Source: CAYZQH01 sp050300015
Lineage (GTDB): Bacteria; Pseudomonadota; Gammaproteobacteria; Pseudomonadales; Cellvibrionaceae
Length of the DNA stretch: 64,000 nucleotides
Direction of reading: 5' to 3'
NCBI GenBank assembly: GCA_050300015.1
Contig: JBNKWZ010000005.1
Span: 124,001-188,000, forward strand
The notes beneath the pieces were generated by a model that saw only the letters and a program-made list of their open reading frames with translations, was not told the DNA's origin and made no database searches. The position numbers and the translations under genes are program-made. Shown here piece after piece: positions 35,031 through 44,154 of the stretch. The stretch's first letter is position 1, and every line of letters begins with the position of its first letter.

Positions 35031-35221
35031 GTTTCGACGGGTCGTTCACGAGCGTCGTTCTGTGGGCAGATGCTACGGGTTGCGTAGGATTATAAGTGCG
35101 CAACTCATGTGAAAGTAGCGATGATAACGCGTAAAACTAAGCAATGGGTATTACAATGGGGCTTAAGAATACCGCAGAGGTTATCAATTTGAATATTGGG
35201 GAAACAGAATCGATTCAGTCG

Positions 35222-35797
35222 ATGTCTGCAGATGTTGATCAGCAGCTGGTGGAGCGTGTCCAGCAGGGTGACAAGCGCGCCTTCGATCTACTGGTTTTGA
35301 AATATCAGCATAAAATTTTGGCGATTGTGAGTCGGTTTATTAAGGATTCTGCCGAAGTTCACGACGTGTCTCAGGAGGCTTTTATCAAGGCCTATCGGGC
35401 GCTGCATAATTTTCGAGGTGACAGTGCCTTCTACACTTGGTTATATAGGATTGCGGTCAATACCGCTAAGAACTATTTGGTTTCGCGTGGTCGACGGCCA
35501 CCTCTACACGATGTGGATGTGGACGATGCAGAATTTTACTCGGGCGCAGAGGGTATGCGTGACATCAACACGCCTGAAAATGAGCTGATGCGCGATGAGT
35601 TGCAGGAAGTTGTCGACGGCGCTATCAGTGGTCTGCCTGAGGATTTGCGCACGGCGGTGACACTGAGGGAGATGGAAGGCCTGAGCTATGAGGAAATAGC
35701 AGATGTGATGCGCTGCCCCGTGGGTACGGTGCGTTCGAGAATTTTTAGAGCGCGCGAGGCAATTGACAAGCGTATATCTGAGTTGATGAATCCTTAA
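35222..35797 (+). CDS. rpoE: Envelope-stress sigma factor RpoE/AlgU
   Basis: An ECF sigma factor directing transcription of envelope-stress genes. Starting at ATG 35222 (MSADVDQQLVERVQQGDK) gives 191 residues, matching AlgU length; the frame is open further upstream to 35144, which would add 26 atypical residues. Region 2 is seen as AFDLLVLKYQHKIL, DVSQEAFIKAYRAL and SAFYTWLYRIAVNTAKN; region 4 is LPEDLRTAVTLREMEGLSYE with MRCPVGTVRSRIFRARE. The anti-sigma gene rseA follows after about 170 bases, then rseB and rseC. Confidence 0.96.
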   Translation: MSADVDQQLVERVQQGDKRAFDLLVLKYQHKILAIVSRFIKDSAEVHDVSQEAFIKAYRALHNFRGDSAFYTWLYRIAVNTAKNYLVSRGRRPPLHDVDVDDAEFYSGAEGMRDINTPENELMRDELQEVVDGAISGLPEDLRTAVTLREMEGLSYEEIADVMRCPVGTVRSRIFRAREAIDKRISELMNP

Positions 35798-35966
35798 GTG
35801 AGTTTGCCGAAAGGTAGCAGGCGTGGGGTTGATCAAACCGGGGCAATAATGACCTCCCGATAAACTTAAAATTTCAAAAATCGGTGGAACCAATGTAGGC
35901 CTCCGAGCTCCAACGAACAGTTTAATTTCGGCAACACTTTGACCTATTAAGAGACCTTAAAACGTT

Positions 35967-36704
35967 ATGAAGCAAAAATCTTCTGACCAATTATTTGAAT
36001 CCCTTTCTGCTTTGGTAGACGGAGAAGCCTCCGAGTTGGAATTGCATCGAATATTGAAATCAATAGGGGAAGATGAAGCATTACAGGCACGTTGGCAACG
36101 GTATCATTTGATGCGCAGTGTGTTGCGCAAAGACAGTATGCCGCTGGTGGGAAGACATCAGGCGGATTTCTTGAATTCGGTACGTTCTGCGATAGACAAT
36201 GAAGCGCTCGACGACGCTGTCGAAGCCCGGTTGTCGTCTCAGAGTCATGGTGATGTCTCTAATAATCAGTCTAGGGGATCAGGTGCTTGGGCTCAGTGGA
36301 TTGGAAAGTCCGCAGTGGCCGCGTCCGTGGCTTTTGTCTTTGTGGTGGGTTTTTCTCAATTGCAAAACAGTAATGTCGATCAGACGGCTGTGTTGGCTGA
36401 GGCGGTCAGCACTCAGGATCAAAATGCCGGTGGCACGCAAGCTGCGCCGTTAGGTTTTGAGTTGCCCGCCGTCGAGAGTCGAACGGTCAGTGTGGCGCAG
36501 CAAGTTCGCAATTATTCTCCTGCTTCTGCTGTTGTCGCCAACCCTTTACTTGAACAGCAGCTTTCTACTATGCCGCCTCGGGTGCTCTTGAATCAGCTGC
36601 ACATTTTGCATGCCGAGCGCGCCAGTGTGAATGGCTCCATGAGCTTGCTGCCTTTTGCTCGTGTTTCAGAGATGACGCTCCCGGAAGTAGAAGCCAACCC
36701 TTAA
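35967..36704 (+). CDS. rseA: Anti-sigma factor RseA (MucA-type)
   Basis: A single-pass inner-membrane protein that holds RpoE inactive until it is proteolysed. The 245 residues start with the RseA/MucA N-terminal domain (SLSALVDGEASELELHRIL, ARWQRYHLMRSVLR). A membrane helix lies near 113-130 (SAVAASVAFVFVVGF), then a periplasmic domain ending in the MucA-like segment around RVLLNQLHILHAERASVNGS. It ends 18 bases before rseB. In the classical cascade DegS-type and RseP proteases cut it; neither gene is in this cluster. Confidence 0.93.
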   Translation: MKQKSSDQLFESLSALVDGEASELELHRILKSIGEDEALQARWQRYHLMRSVLRKDSMPLVGRHQADFLNSVRSAIDNEALDDAVEARLSSQSHGDVSNNQSRGSGAWAQWIGKSAVAASVAFVFVVGFSQLQNSNVDQTAVLAEAVSTQDQNAGGTQAAPLGFELPAVESRTVSVAQQVRNYSPASAVVANPLLEQQLSTMPPRVLLNQLHILHAERASVNGSMSLLPFARVSEMTLPEVEANP

Positions 36705-36722
36705 GGGGTCGGCTCGAGCCTT

Positions 36723-37730
36723 ATGAGCGCTCCCGTTTATTTTGGCTTTTTTTTAGTCGCCATTACCTTGTGCCTTTCGCCGTTGGCGATCGCAGAGGCA
36801 GAAAATAACTCAATTCCTCAAGCTTCACCATCTCAAGACCTACCTCTGGAGTCGGCATCTGAAATCTTGCAGCACGCGGCTAGCGCCGCCCGAGAGCTGA
36901 GTTACAGGGGACGCTTTACCTATGAATTTGGCAGTGCGCTGGAAACACTTGAATTGGTCCACTGGGTGGACGGTGGTGTTGAGCACGAACGCATCGCTCA
37001 TTTAAGTGGCAAACAGCGAGCATTCGTTCGTTCGGGGTTAACTCAAACGTGCAAAATGGCTTCTGCATTTTTATTGTCGAATCTCGATACGGATGGCAAA
37101 GAGGAGGGGCTTGCGGAGCACTATCAATTTTTTCTCGGTGGGGAAGAGCGGATAGCGGGTCGACCGGCGTATATGGTCAAAATTGTTCCCAAGGACAACT
37201 TCCGCTATACCCATGTACTGGCCTTTGATCGCGCCAGTGGCTTACCTTTATTGAAGCTGTTGAGCAGCGATCAAATGACCTTAGAGCGCTTTCAGTTTGT
37301 CGCGCTTGAAGTGGGTGAAAGCGTGAATGGCGATGACGACGAGGCCATAGTGCATGAGTTTCAGCATTTGAATTCGAGCGATGCAGGTTGTATACCTTCT
37401 GCGGTTTCGTTGACGGTGCAGAATATGTCGCCTTGGGCGGTGAGCTGGTTGCCGGGAGGGTTTGTACTTTCTGATGCCAAAGCGGCAGGGCAGTTTGAAA
37501 GCGTGTTGACCTATACAGACGGATTATCTGCGTTTACCGTGTTTGTGTCTGCTTCGCCTGCAACGACTGATGTATCGGCCTTTGCACCAGGGGTGGCGAG
37601 GCGAGGCGCGACTCTGGCGTTGACCAATACTGCCCAATATCAAGGTCAGATTAAGGGTGTTGCTCTTGTGGGAGAGGTTCCTTTGAATACGGCAAAACGC
37701 GTTCTTGCATCCTTAAAGCCCAACCTTTAG
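36723..37730 (+). CDS. rseB: RseB/MucB periplasmic regulator
   Basis: RseB binds the periplasmic part of RseA, protects it from proteolysis, and releases it on sensing lipoproteins or LPS intermediates. The 335 residues have a signal peptide (hydrophobic 8-23, cleavage after AEA) and an N-terminal lipid-sensing domain (SYRGRFTYEFGSALETLELVH, AGRPAYMVKIVPKD, YTHVLAFDRASGLPL). The C-terminal domain includes LPGGFVLSDAK and FTVFVSASP. It is the third gene of the rpoE operon. Confidence 0.93.
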   Translation: MSAPVYFGFFLVAITLCLSPLAIAEAENNSIPQASPSQDLPLESASEILQHAASAARELSYRGRFTYEFGSALETLELVHWVDGGVEHERIAHLSGKQRAFVRSGLTQTCKMASAFLLSNLDTDGKEEGLAEHYQFFLGGEERIAGRPAYMVKIVPKDNFRYTHVLAFDRASGLPLLKLLSSDQMTLERFQFVALEVGESVNGDDDEAIVHEFQHLNSSDAGCIPSAVSLTVQNMSPWAVSWLPGGFVLSDAKAAGQFESVLTYTDGLSAFTVFVSASPATTDVSAFAPGVARRGATLALTNTAQYQGQIKGVALVGEVPLNTAKRVLASLKPNL

Positions 37731-37819
37731 CGCCTTCTCGGCGCTTGATCCCCATTCGTTTTCCTTCCGGCACCCCATAAGCATGATAAAATGGCGTTTT
37801 TTACCCAGAGTAGAGTGTC

Positions 37820-38305
37820 GTGATTACCGAACATGGTCGAATTGTCGATGTGGGACAGGCCCACGTCTGGGTCGAAACCGAGCAGCAAAGCAGCTGTGGT
37901 CGTTGTGCTGTACGCAGTGGTTGCGGACAGGGCTTGCTCAACCGTTTTGCCAGTCAACCCATGAAAATCCAAGCGACCGTACCACAGACGCTGGCGAATG
38001 GCTTTAAAAAGGGCGATTGGATAGAGCTTGGCATCGCCGATCAGGCGGTCTTGGTCAGCTCTTTAGTGATGTATGGTGTTCCGCTCGCAGGTCTATTGCT
38101 TGGGAGTGCAGGGATGTCGGGCTTCGGGGATCTCGCTGCTTGCGCGGGAGCCATATTGGGAGCCTTGCTTGGGCGTCGATTTGCAAGGGAATGGCTCGAA
38201 CGGTTTTACACGCCGGATTATTTTATTCCCGTGGTATTGGGTAAAGTGGCGTCTGAGGGCAATTCAGGAGTGGAGTCCGACAAGCTTGATGTTGTAAAAA
38301 TATAA
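37820..38305 (+). CDS. rseC: RseC/MucC family membrane protein
   Basis: A 161-residue inner-membrane protein. The cysteine cluster CGRCAVRSGCGQG near residues 27-39 is the RseC signature, followed by GDWIELGIAD and two membrane helices (about 77-95 and 102-120). The family modulates RpoE activity and has links to electron-transport proteins of the Rnf/SoxR reducing system. The start is GTG 37820. mucD, which follows in Pseudomonas, is absent; lepA comes next after 185 bases. Confidence 0.9.
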   Translation: MITEHGRIVDVGQAHVWVETEQQSSCGRCAVRSGCGQGLLNRFASQPMKIQATVPQTLANGFKKGDWIELGIADQAVLVSSLVMYGVPLAGLLLGSAGMSGFGDLAACAGAILGALLGRRFAREWLERFYTPDYFIPVVLGKVASEGNSGVESDKLDVVKI

Positions 38306-38490
38306 TAATATCAATGCTCTATGGGTTTAATTTAATGTTGATTATCTTCTCTGCGTCGGCTGTGTGCATAAAAAGCCTTCACCCTAGATGGGCAGGTTGG
38401 GGTAAAGTGCGGTAGACTTGCCGCCTTGGTGTATTCGGGGCGTTCAAAACCTCGCATTTTTTCTTTTAGTTTCAATAGGTTACAGGCTCA

Positions 38491-40290
38491 GTGTCGGATC
38501 TCAGTCATATTCGAAATTTTTCAATCATTGCCCATATAGATCACGGCAAATCCACTTTGGCAGATCGATTTATCCACTTTTGTGGAGGATTGACTGATCG
38601 AGAAATGGCCGAGCAAGTGCTGGACTCCATGGATCTTGAGCGCGAGCGTGGCATTACCATTAAAGCGCAGAGTGTTACGCTAAAATACACCAGTCGAGCG
38701 GGTAAAACCTATCAATTGAACTTCATCGACACCCCTGGGCATGTGGATTTCAGCTATGAGGTATCACGCTCGTTGGCTGCCTGTGAAGGCGCGTTATTGG
38801 TTGTGGATGCTGCACAGGGTGTGGAGGCGCAATCGGTGGCAAACTGCTATACCGCCATCGAGCAGGGGCTAGAGGTCATCCCCGTGTTGAATAAAATGGA
38901 TTTGCCACAAGCCGACCCTGATCGAGTTGCCCAAGAAATCGAAGATATTATTGGTATTGACGCCACGGATGCGACCCAGTGTAGCGCGAAAAGCGGTATG
39001 GGTGTCGAAGACGTACTGGAGCGGTTGGTTGCTGCGATTCCCCCACCTGTGGGAGAAATTGACGCACCTTTGCAAGCGTTAATTATCGATTCATGGTTCG
39101 ATAACTACTTGGGTGTTGTGTCCTTAGTCCGAGTTAAGCAAGGTACGATAAAGGTCAAGGATAAAATTATTGCCAAGTCGCTCGGCAAAACCCATGTGGT
39201 GGACAATGTGGGTGTGTTTAACCCCAAGCGCTATGAAACGGGTGTTTTACGTGCAGGCGAAGTGGGTTTTATTGTTGCCGGTATAAAAGACATTCATGGT
39301 GCACCGGTGGGGGACACCCTAACGCACGCCAAAACAGAAGATATTGATGCGTTGCCGGGGTTTCAGAAGGTTAAACCTCAGGTGTACGCAGGCCTTTTTC
39401 CGGTCAGTTCAGACGATTATGAGAGTTTTCGTGATGCCTTATCGAAGCTCACTTTGAACGATGCTTCTTTGTTTTATGAGCCTGAGAGTTCTGATGCGCT
39501 GGGTTTTGGGTTTCGCTGTGGGTTTCTTGGAATGCTCCATATGGAAATTATCCAGGAGCGATTAGAGCGCGAGTACGACCTGGATTTGATTACCACTGCA
39601 CCTACCGTGGTTTTTGAAGTAGAGCAGAATGACGGCTCGGTGATTTCGGTGGATAACCCTTCAAAGCTTCCCGATTTGGGGTCAATCAAAGAAATGCGAG
39701 AGCCCATCGTGCAGGCCAATATGCTGGTTCCCCAAGAGTATTTGGGGGCAGTGATCAGTTTGTGCGTGGACAAGCGTGGTGTTCAAAAGGATATCCAGTA
39801 TTTGGGCCATCAAGTATCTGTCACCTATGAATTGCCCATGAATGAGGTAGTATTAGACTTTTTCGATCGGTTAAAGTCAGTCAGTCGAGGTTATGCCTCA
39901 TTGGATTACAGCTTCTTGCGTTTCGAAGCGGCCAGGCTTGTGCGTTTAGATGTTCTGATCAATGGCGAGCGAGTGGATGCTTTGGCGCTTATTGTACACA
40001 AGGACAATGCACCGTATAAAGGAAGGGCATTGGTCGAAAAAATGAAAGAACTGATTCCGCGTCAAATGTTTGATGTGGCCATTCAAGCCGCCATTGGGGG
40101 CCAGGTAATCGCGCGTTCAACGGTCAAGGCGCTGCGTAAGAACGTGACCGCGAAGTGTTACGGTGGCGACGTAACCAGGAAGAAAAAACTTCTAGAAAAA
40201 CAAAAGGCTGGGAAAAAGCGCATGAAACAAGTGGGCAGAGTCGAAATCCCACAAGATGCATTTCTGGCGGTGTTAAAAGTCGACAGTTAG
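38491..40290 (+). CDS. lepA: Elongation factor 4 (LepA)
   Basis: A ribosome-associated GTPase that back-translocates stalled ribosomes and affects 30S biogenesis. The 599 residues are full length. G motifs are visible: AHIDHGKST (G1), RGITIKAQ (G2), DTPGHVDF (G3), NKMDLPQADP (G4) and CSAKSG (G5). The LepA C-terminal domain contains CYGGDVTRKKKLLEKQK. The start is GTG 38491. It precedes the signal peptidase gene, as in most Gammaproteobacteria. Confidence 0.97.
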   Translation: MSDLSHIRNFSIIAHIDHGKSTLADRFIHFCGGLTDREMAEQVLDSMDLERERGITIKAQSVTLKYTSRAGKTYQLNFIDTPGHVDFSYEVSRSLAACEGALLVVDAAQGVEAQSVANCYTAIEQGLEVIPVLNKMDLPQADPDRVAQEIEDIIGIDATDATQCSAKSGMGVEDVLERLVAAIPPPVGEIDAPLQALIIDSWFDNYLGVVSLVRVKQGTIKVKDKIIAKSLGKTHVVDNVGVFNPKRYETGVLRAGEVGFIVAGIKDIHGAPVGDTLTHAKTEDIDALPGFQKVKPQVYAGLFPVSSDDYESFRDALSKLTLNDASLFYEPESSDALGFGFRCGFLGMLHMEIIQERLEREYDLDLITTAPTVVFEVEQNDGSVISVDNPSKLPDLGSIKEMREPIVQANMLVPQEYLGAVISLCVDKRGVQKDIQYLGHQVSVTYELPMNEVVLDFFDRLKSVSRGYASLDYSFLRFEAARLVRLDVLINGERVDALALIVHKDNAPYKGRALVEKMKELIPRQMFDVAIQAAIGGQVIARSTVKALRKNVTAKCYGGDVTRKKKLLEKQKAGKKRMKQVGRVEIPQDAFLAVLKVDS

Positions 40291-40413
40291 TCTCAAGCAA
40301 AGGTGAGAGATTTAAGGTCGATGATGGCAGTATTTGGATAACTGCTAGCCCAACGGGGCGGCGTGGTGATGCAATGCTGGTGAAAAAATAAAAATTGAGG
40401 GCATCGAGTCTAA

Positions 40414-41277
40414 ATGGATATCAATCTACCCCTGCTGCTAATGGTGGCGGTGTTCGTTACTGGAGCATTTTGGTTGCTGGACCTGGTACTTTGGGCCAAT
40501 CCTCGTAAAAGGGCATTGGCTAAGGTCGAGGAGAATTTTGCCGCGTTATCAGAAGAGCAAAAGCGCTCTGATGAGGCTTTTAAAGCGGCTTACACCGCAG
40601 CGGCCAAAGAGCCTGTAATGGTGGAATACTCGAAGTCCTTCTTCCCCGTTTTGGCCTTGGTATTTGTATTGCGGTCTTTCCTGATAGAGCCGTTTCAGAT
40701 TCCTTCGGAATCAATGGTGCCTACTTTGGAAGTGGGTGACTTCATAGTTGTGAACAAATTCACCTATGGGATACGTTTGCCGGTGTTCAGAACCAAAATA
40801 TTGGACATCAATCAACCTAAAAGGGGCGATGTGGTGGTATTTTTCCCTCCACATGAAGACCGTTACTTCATTAAGCGGTTAGTGGGTTTGCCCGGTGATA
40901 CGGTAGAGTATTTGAATCATCAGTTGATTGTTAATGGTGTGCCGGTGCAAAGTGAGACGCTCAGGTTCGATGAGCGAGCTGCATCGCTGAGTAACTGTTT
41001 TGCCAAATATGCAATTGTAAAAGAAGTACTTGATGGTGATCCCTATCTCACACGAAAATGTACGACACCTTCGGTATTGAGTCGAAAAGGCAAATGGACA
41101 GTGCCCGAAGGTCATTACTTTATGATGGGCGATAACCGCGATAACAGCCATGATAGCCGCGCCTGGACCCGTCAACACTTCGTGCCAGAAAAAAATATTG
41201 TCGGCAAGGCCTTTGCCATTTGGATGCACTGGAATGAAGGCTTGCCAAGCTTTGATCGCGCCGGAAAAATTGAATAA
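40414..41277 (+). CDS. lepB: Signal peptidase I
   Basis: LepB cleaves signal peptides of exported proteins at the outer face of the inner membrane. The 287 residues have two N-terminal membrane segments (about 3-24 and 71-88). The Ser-Lys dyad is Ser100 in IPSESMVPTL and Lys154 in RYFIKRLVGLPGD, and box E is MMGDNRDNSHDSRAWT. It lies in lepA-lepB-DUF4845-rnc-era-recO, a conserved block. Confidence 0.96.
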   Translation: MDINLPLLLMVAVFVTGAFWLLDLVLWANPRKRALAKVEENFAALSEEQKRSDEAFKAAYTAAAKEPVMVEYSKSFFPVLALVFVLRSFLIEPFQIPSESMVPTLEVGDFIVVNKFTYGIRLPVFRTKILDINQPKRGDVVVFFPPHEDRYFIKRLVGLPGDTVEYLNHQLIVNGVPVQSETLRFDERAASLSNCFAKYAIVKEVLDGDPYLTRKCTTPSVLSRKGKWTVPEGHYFMMGDNRDNSHDSRAWTRQHFVPEKNIVGKAFAIWMHWNEGLPSFDRAGKIE

Positions 41278-41420
41278 TACAGGGCGGGGAGATGTCGTCT
41301 CTGTCAGGCGAGGCATTGTCTGATGATAAGAGAATCTTACTATTTTTGTATTTCTACACTTCTAAACGTTAGGGATGCGTTGTAGGGTAGAAGCTAATTC
41401 AGCCACAAGGGGGCTTTGGA

Positions 41421-41831
41421 ATGAATAATAAAAAACAGTCGGGTATGAATAGCGCGTTGTTGTTGTTTGTTCTGGTGATGTTGGGCTTTGTTTTACTGTG
41501 TTTTTTCAAGCTGGGGCCTGCTTATCTGGACAATCGATACATTGTGTCATCTTTAAAGAATCTTGCTGAACGCCACCCTGCTGATCTTGGCGAAATGTCG
41601 AAGTCTGAAATCCGTAAAGAGTTAGAAAAGTTCAATATGGTGAACAATGTACGCAACATCAGTACAAAAGATATCGAGGTGGAACGTCTAAAGGAAAAAA
41701 CCGTTGTGACCATCGCTTACGAAGTGCGTATTCCATTGGTGGCCAATGTTGATGCTGTGGTGAAGTTTGACAATGTTCTGGATTCGTCCCAACCTGATAA
41801 ATGCTGTACCGTAAAGGAAGTAGAGAAATAA
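41421..41831 (+). CDS. DUF4845 membrane protein
   Basis: A 136-residue protein with one N-terminal membrane helix (about 10-30, ALLLFVLVMLGFVLLCFFKL) and a periplasmic domain (AYLDNRYIVSSLKNLAE, VNNVRNISTKDIEVER, VTIAYEVRIPLVANVDAVVKF). It matches DUF4845, a family found almost always between lepB and rnc. Function unknown. Its stop is immediately followed by the GTG start of rnc. Confidence 0.88.
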   Translation: MNNKKQSGMNSALLLFVLVMLGFVLLCFFKLGPAYLDNRYIVSSLKNLAERHPADLGEMSKSEIRKELEKFNMVNNVRNISTKDIEVERLKEKTVVTIAYEVRIPLVANVDAVVKFDNVLDSSQPDKCCTVKEVEK

Positions 41832-42518
41832 GTGCAATTACCCTTTGATCCTCAGAAAATTGGCCATAAAATTGGATATCAGTTTCACAATTCAGAGCTA
41901 CTCAAGCAAGCGTTGACGCACCGAAGCCTAGGTGCGTCGAATAATGAGCGCTTAGAATTTTTGGGCGACTCAATTCTTAACTTCACCATTGCTAAGAATT
42001 TGTATCTCAAATTCCCCACCGCCAAGGAAGGGGATTTGAGCCGCTTGCGTGCAACTTTGGTAAAAGGGGAAACCCTGGCGCAGCTTGCAAAAGAAATGCA
42101 GTTAGGTGAAGAGCTGTTGTTGGGCGAAGGTGAACTCAAAAGTGGCGGTTTTAGACGGGCTTCCATTTTGGCAGATGCCGTTGAAGCCATTATCGGCGCA
42201 ATCTACTTAGAAGCAGGCATGGACGTGACCATGAGTCAGATTGAACGCTGGTTTCAAGCACGATTAAAAGCCGTGTCCCTATCTGCAGAAGCACGAGACG
42301 CCAAAAGCCAATTACAAGAATGGCTGCAAGCTCGAAAATTGGACCTCCCTACCTACACGGTAAAGGATATTGAAGGGCAGGCGCACAACCAGTCGTTTAT
42401 CGTCAGTTGCCACGTGAAAGCTGACATTGAACCTACCGAAGGGCATGCCTCTAGCCGAAAGCAAGCCGAAAAGCTCGCCGCAGAAAAAATGCTGGCTCAA
42501 TTGAAGAGGTCAATCTAA
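41832..42518 (+). CDS. rnc: Ribonuclease III
   Basis: RNase III cuts double-stranded RNA in rRNA processing and mRNA decay. The 228 residues carry the signature NERLEFLGDSILN, the second acidic motif ADAVEAIIGAIYLEAG, and a C-terminal dsRNA-binding domain (DAKSQLQEWLQARKLDLPTY, SSRKQAEKLAAEKMLAQL). The start is GTG 41832, directly abutting the previous stop. It overlaps era by one base. Confidence 0.97.
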   Translation: MQLPFDPQKIGHKIGYQFHNSELLKQALTHRSLGASNNERLEFLGDSILNFTIAKNLYLKFPTAKEGDLSRLRATLVKGETLAQLAKEMQLGEELLLGEGELKSGGFRRASILADAVEAIIGAIYLEAGMDVTMSQIERWFQARLKAVSLSAEARDAKSQLQEWLQARKLDLPTYTVKDIEGQAHNQSFIVSCHVKADIEPTEGHASSRKQAEKLAAEKMLAQLKRSI

Positions 42519-43411
42519 TGTCAGAATTAACTTATTGCGGTTTTGTGGCAATAGTAGGGCGACCGAATGTGGGTAAATCGACTTTATTGAATCACCTTCT
42601 AGGTCAAAAAATTAGTATCACTTCTAGAAAGCCGCAAACGACGCGGCACAATCTACTTGGGATTAAAACCGAGGGAAATTCGCAGACCATATTTGTCGAT
42701 ACACCAGGAATTCACAGTCAGCAGGATAAAGCCATCAATCGCTATATGAACCGGTCTGCCCATTCGGCAACCAAAGATGTGGATGCCATTATTTTTGTGA
42801 TTGATCGAACTCACTGGACGGACGAAGATGAACTGGTTTTAAAACAGATTCGTGCTTATGGTGACCGCCTCATTGTGGTTGTCAATAAAGTGGATAAAAT
42901 TGAAGATAAATCCACTTTGATGCCTGTGCTTGAAAAATTGCAGCAGACCATTTCACCAAAGGCCATTATTCCCATGAGCGCCTTAAAAGTACAGGATCTT
43001 GTCCCGCTAGAAGCCGAGTTAAAAAGCTTAATACCCGAAGGGCCATTTTTCTATCCAGAAGACCAAGTCACTGACCGGTCGTCTCGATTTTTAGCTGCGG
43101 AATTGATTCGGGAAAAAATCATGCGCCAGTTAGGTGCCGAATTGCCTTATCAAATTACCGTGGAAATTGAGTCTTTCAACCAAGAAGGAAAAGTCATTCA
43201 TATTCATGGCTTAATCTTGGTTGAGCGCGATGGACAAAAACGCATTATTATTGGGCACAAGGGAAGTCGTCTAAAACAAATTGGCCAAGATGCCCGCATC
43301 GACATGGAAAAAATGTTCGATTCAAAAGTCATGCTAAAACTGTGGGTGAAAGTGAAAGCTGGCTGGTCTGACGATGATCGAGCCCTTCGCAGCCTTGGAT
43401 ATGACGACTGA
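42518..43411 (+). CDS. era: GTPase Era
   Basis: Era binds the 3' end of 16S rRNA and assists 30S maturation. The 297 residues show GRPNVGKSTLLN (G1), DTPGI (G3), NKVDK (G4) and a C-terminal KH domain (FNQEGKVIHIHGLILVERDG, IIGHKGSRLKQIGQDAR). The first base of its ATG is the last base of the rnc stop. Its 3' end overlaps the recO start. Confidence 0.97.
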   Translation: MSELTYCGFVAIVGRPNVGKSTLLNHLLGQKISITSRKPQTTRHNLLGIKTEGNSQTIFVDTPGIHSQQDKAINRYMNRSAHSATKDVDAIIFVIDRTHWTDEDELVLKQIRAYGDRLIVVVNKVDKIEDKSTLMPVLEKLQQTISPKAIIPMSALKVQDLVPLEAELKSLIPEGPFFYPEDQVTDRSSRFLAAELIREKIMRQLGAELPYQITVEIESFNQEGKVIHIHGLILVERDGQKRIIIGHKGSRLKQIGQDARIDMEKMFDSKVMLKLWVKVKAGWSDDDRALRSLGYDD

Positions 43412-44093
43412 TTCGGCCGAAACAGCTTACGTCCTGCATCTACGGCCTTATACGGACTCACGTATATTACTTACACTTCTAAGTTCCGAGTTTGGGCTTC
43501 AAAACGCTGTGGCTAGGCTCAGCAAGCGGCAAACCAAAGGTGCCTACCCGTTGTTTGCCCCAGCCTATGTAGAGTGGATGGGTCGGCAGGGACTCAAAAC
43601 TTTAAAGCAATTTGATACCAGCGGGCAAAAGCCTTTTGCTTTACAAGGGCAGATGGTGTTTTGCGGGTTGTATCTCAATGAACTGTTGTGTCGACTGTTA
43701 CCACAAGGTCAGCCCCTTGAATATTTATTTAGTGGCTATGAACGTTGTCTTGAAGCACTGTCGCAAATAGAACAGCTGTCTCAAGCAGAACCCCATCTCA
43801 GAATGTTTGAACTCTCACTGATCACTGAGCTTGGCTATGGATTGAGTTATGATGTGGACTGTGAAGGTCATACATTACAGCCACAAATCACTTATGTATT
43901 TGAACCTGAGGCGGGGTGGCGCCCTGCAATGTCTACATCGGCGTTTACTCTGACTGGCCAAATGATTACTCAGTTAGGTGCAGGTCAATTTGATGAGGAT
44001 AATATTAAATTGGCATCCAAACATTTGCTGCGCAAAATTTTGGAGGACTTACTGGGAGGGAAGCCTTTGAAGAGTCGTGAGCTTTTTATTTAA
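43401..44093 (+). CDS. recO: DNA repair protein RecO
   Basis: RecO works with RecR and RecF to load RecA on gaps and promotes strand annealing. The start at ATG 43401 (MTTDSAETAYVLHLRPYTDS) gives 230 residues; the frame is also open from ATG 43374. An N-terminal OB fold is recognisable (DSRILLTLLSSEFGLQNAVARLSKRQTKG), followed by the helical domain (YLNELLCRLLPQ, LRMFELSLITELGYGLSYDVDC). The zinc cysteines of some RecO proteins are missing, as in other Gammaproteobacteria. It overlaps era by 11 bases. Confidence 0.93.
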   Translation: MTTDSAETAYVLHLRPYTDSRILLTLLSSEFGLQNAVARLSKRQTKGAYPLFAPAYVEWMGRQGLKTLKQFDTSGQKPFALQGQMVFCGLYLNELLCRLLPQGQPLEYLFSGYERCLEALSQIEQLSQAEPHLRMFELSLITELGYGLSYDVDCEGHTLQPQITYVFEPEAGWRPAMSTSAFTLTGQMITQLGAGQFDEDNIKLASKHLLRKILEDLLGGKPLKSRELFI

Positions 44094-44154
44094 AGCGTTA
44101 GACTTTACGCGTCGAAAATGACTTAAGCATAGGATTCCAAGCGTGCTTTTTGGG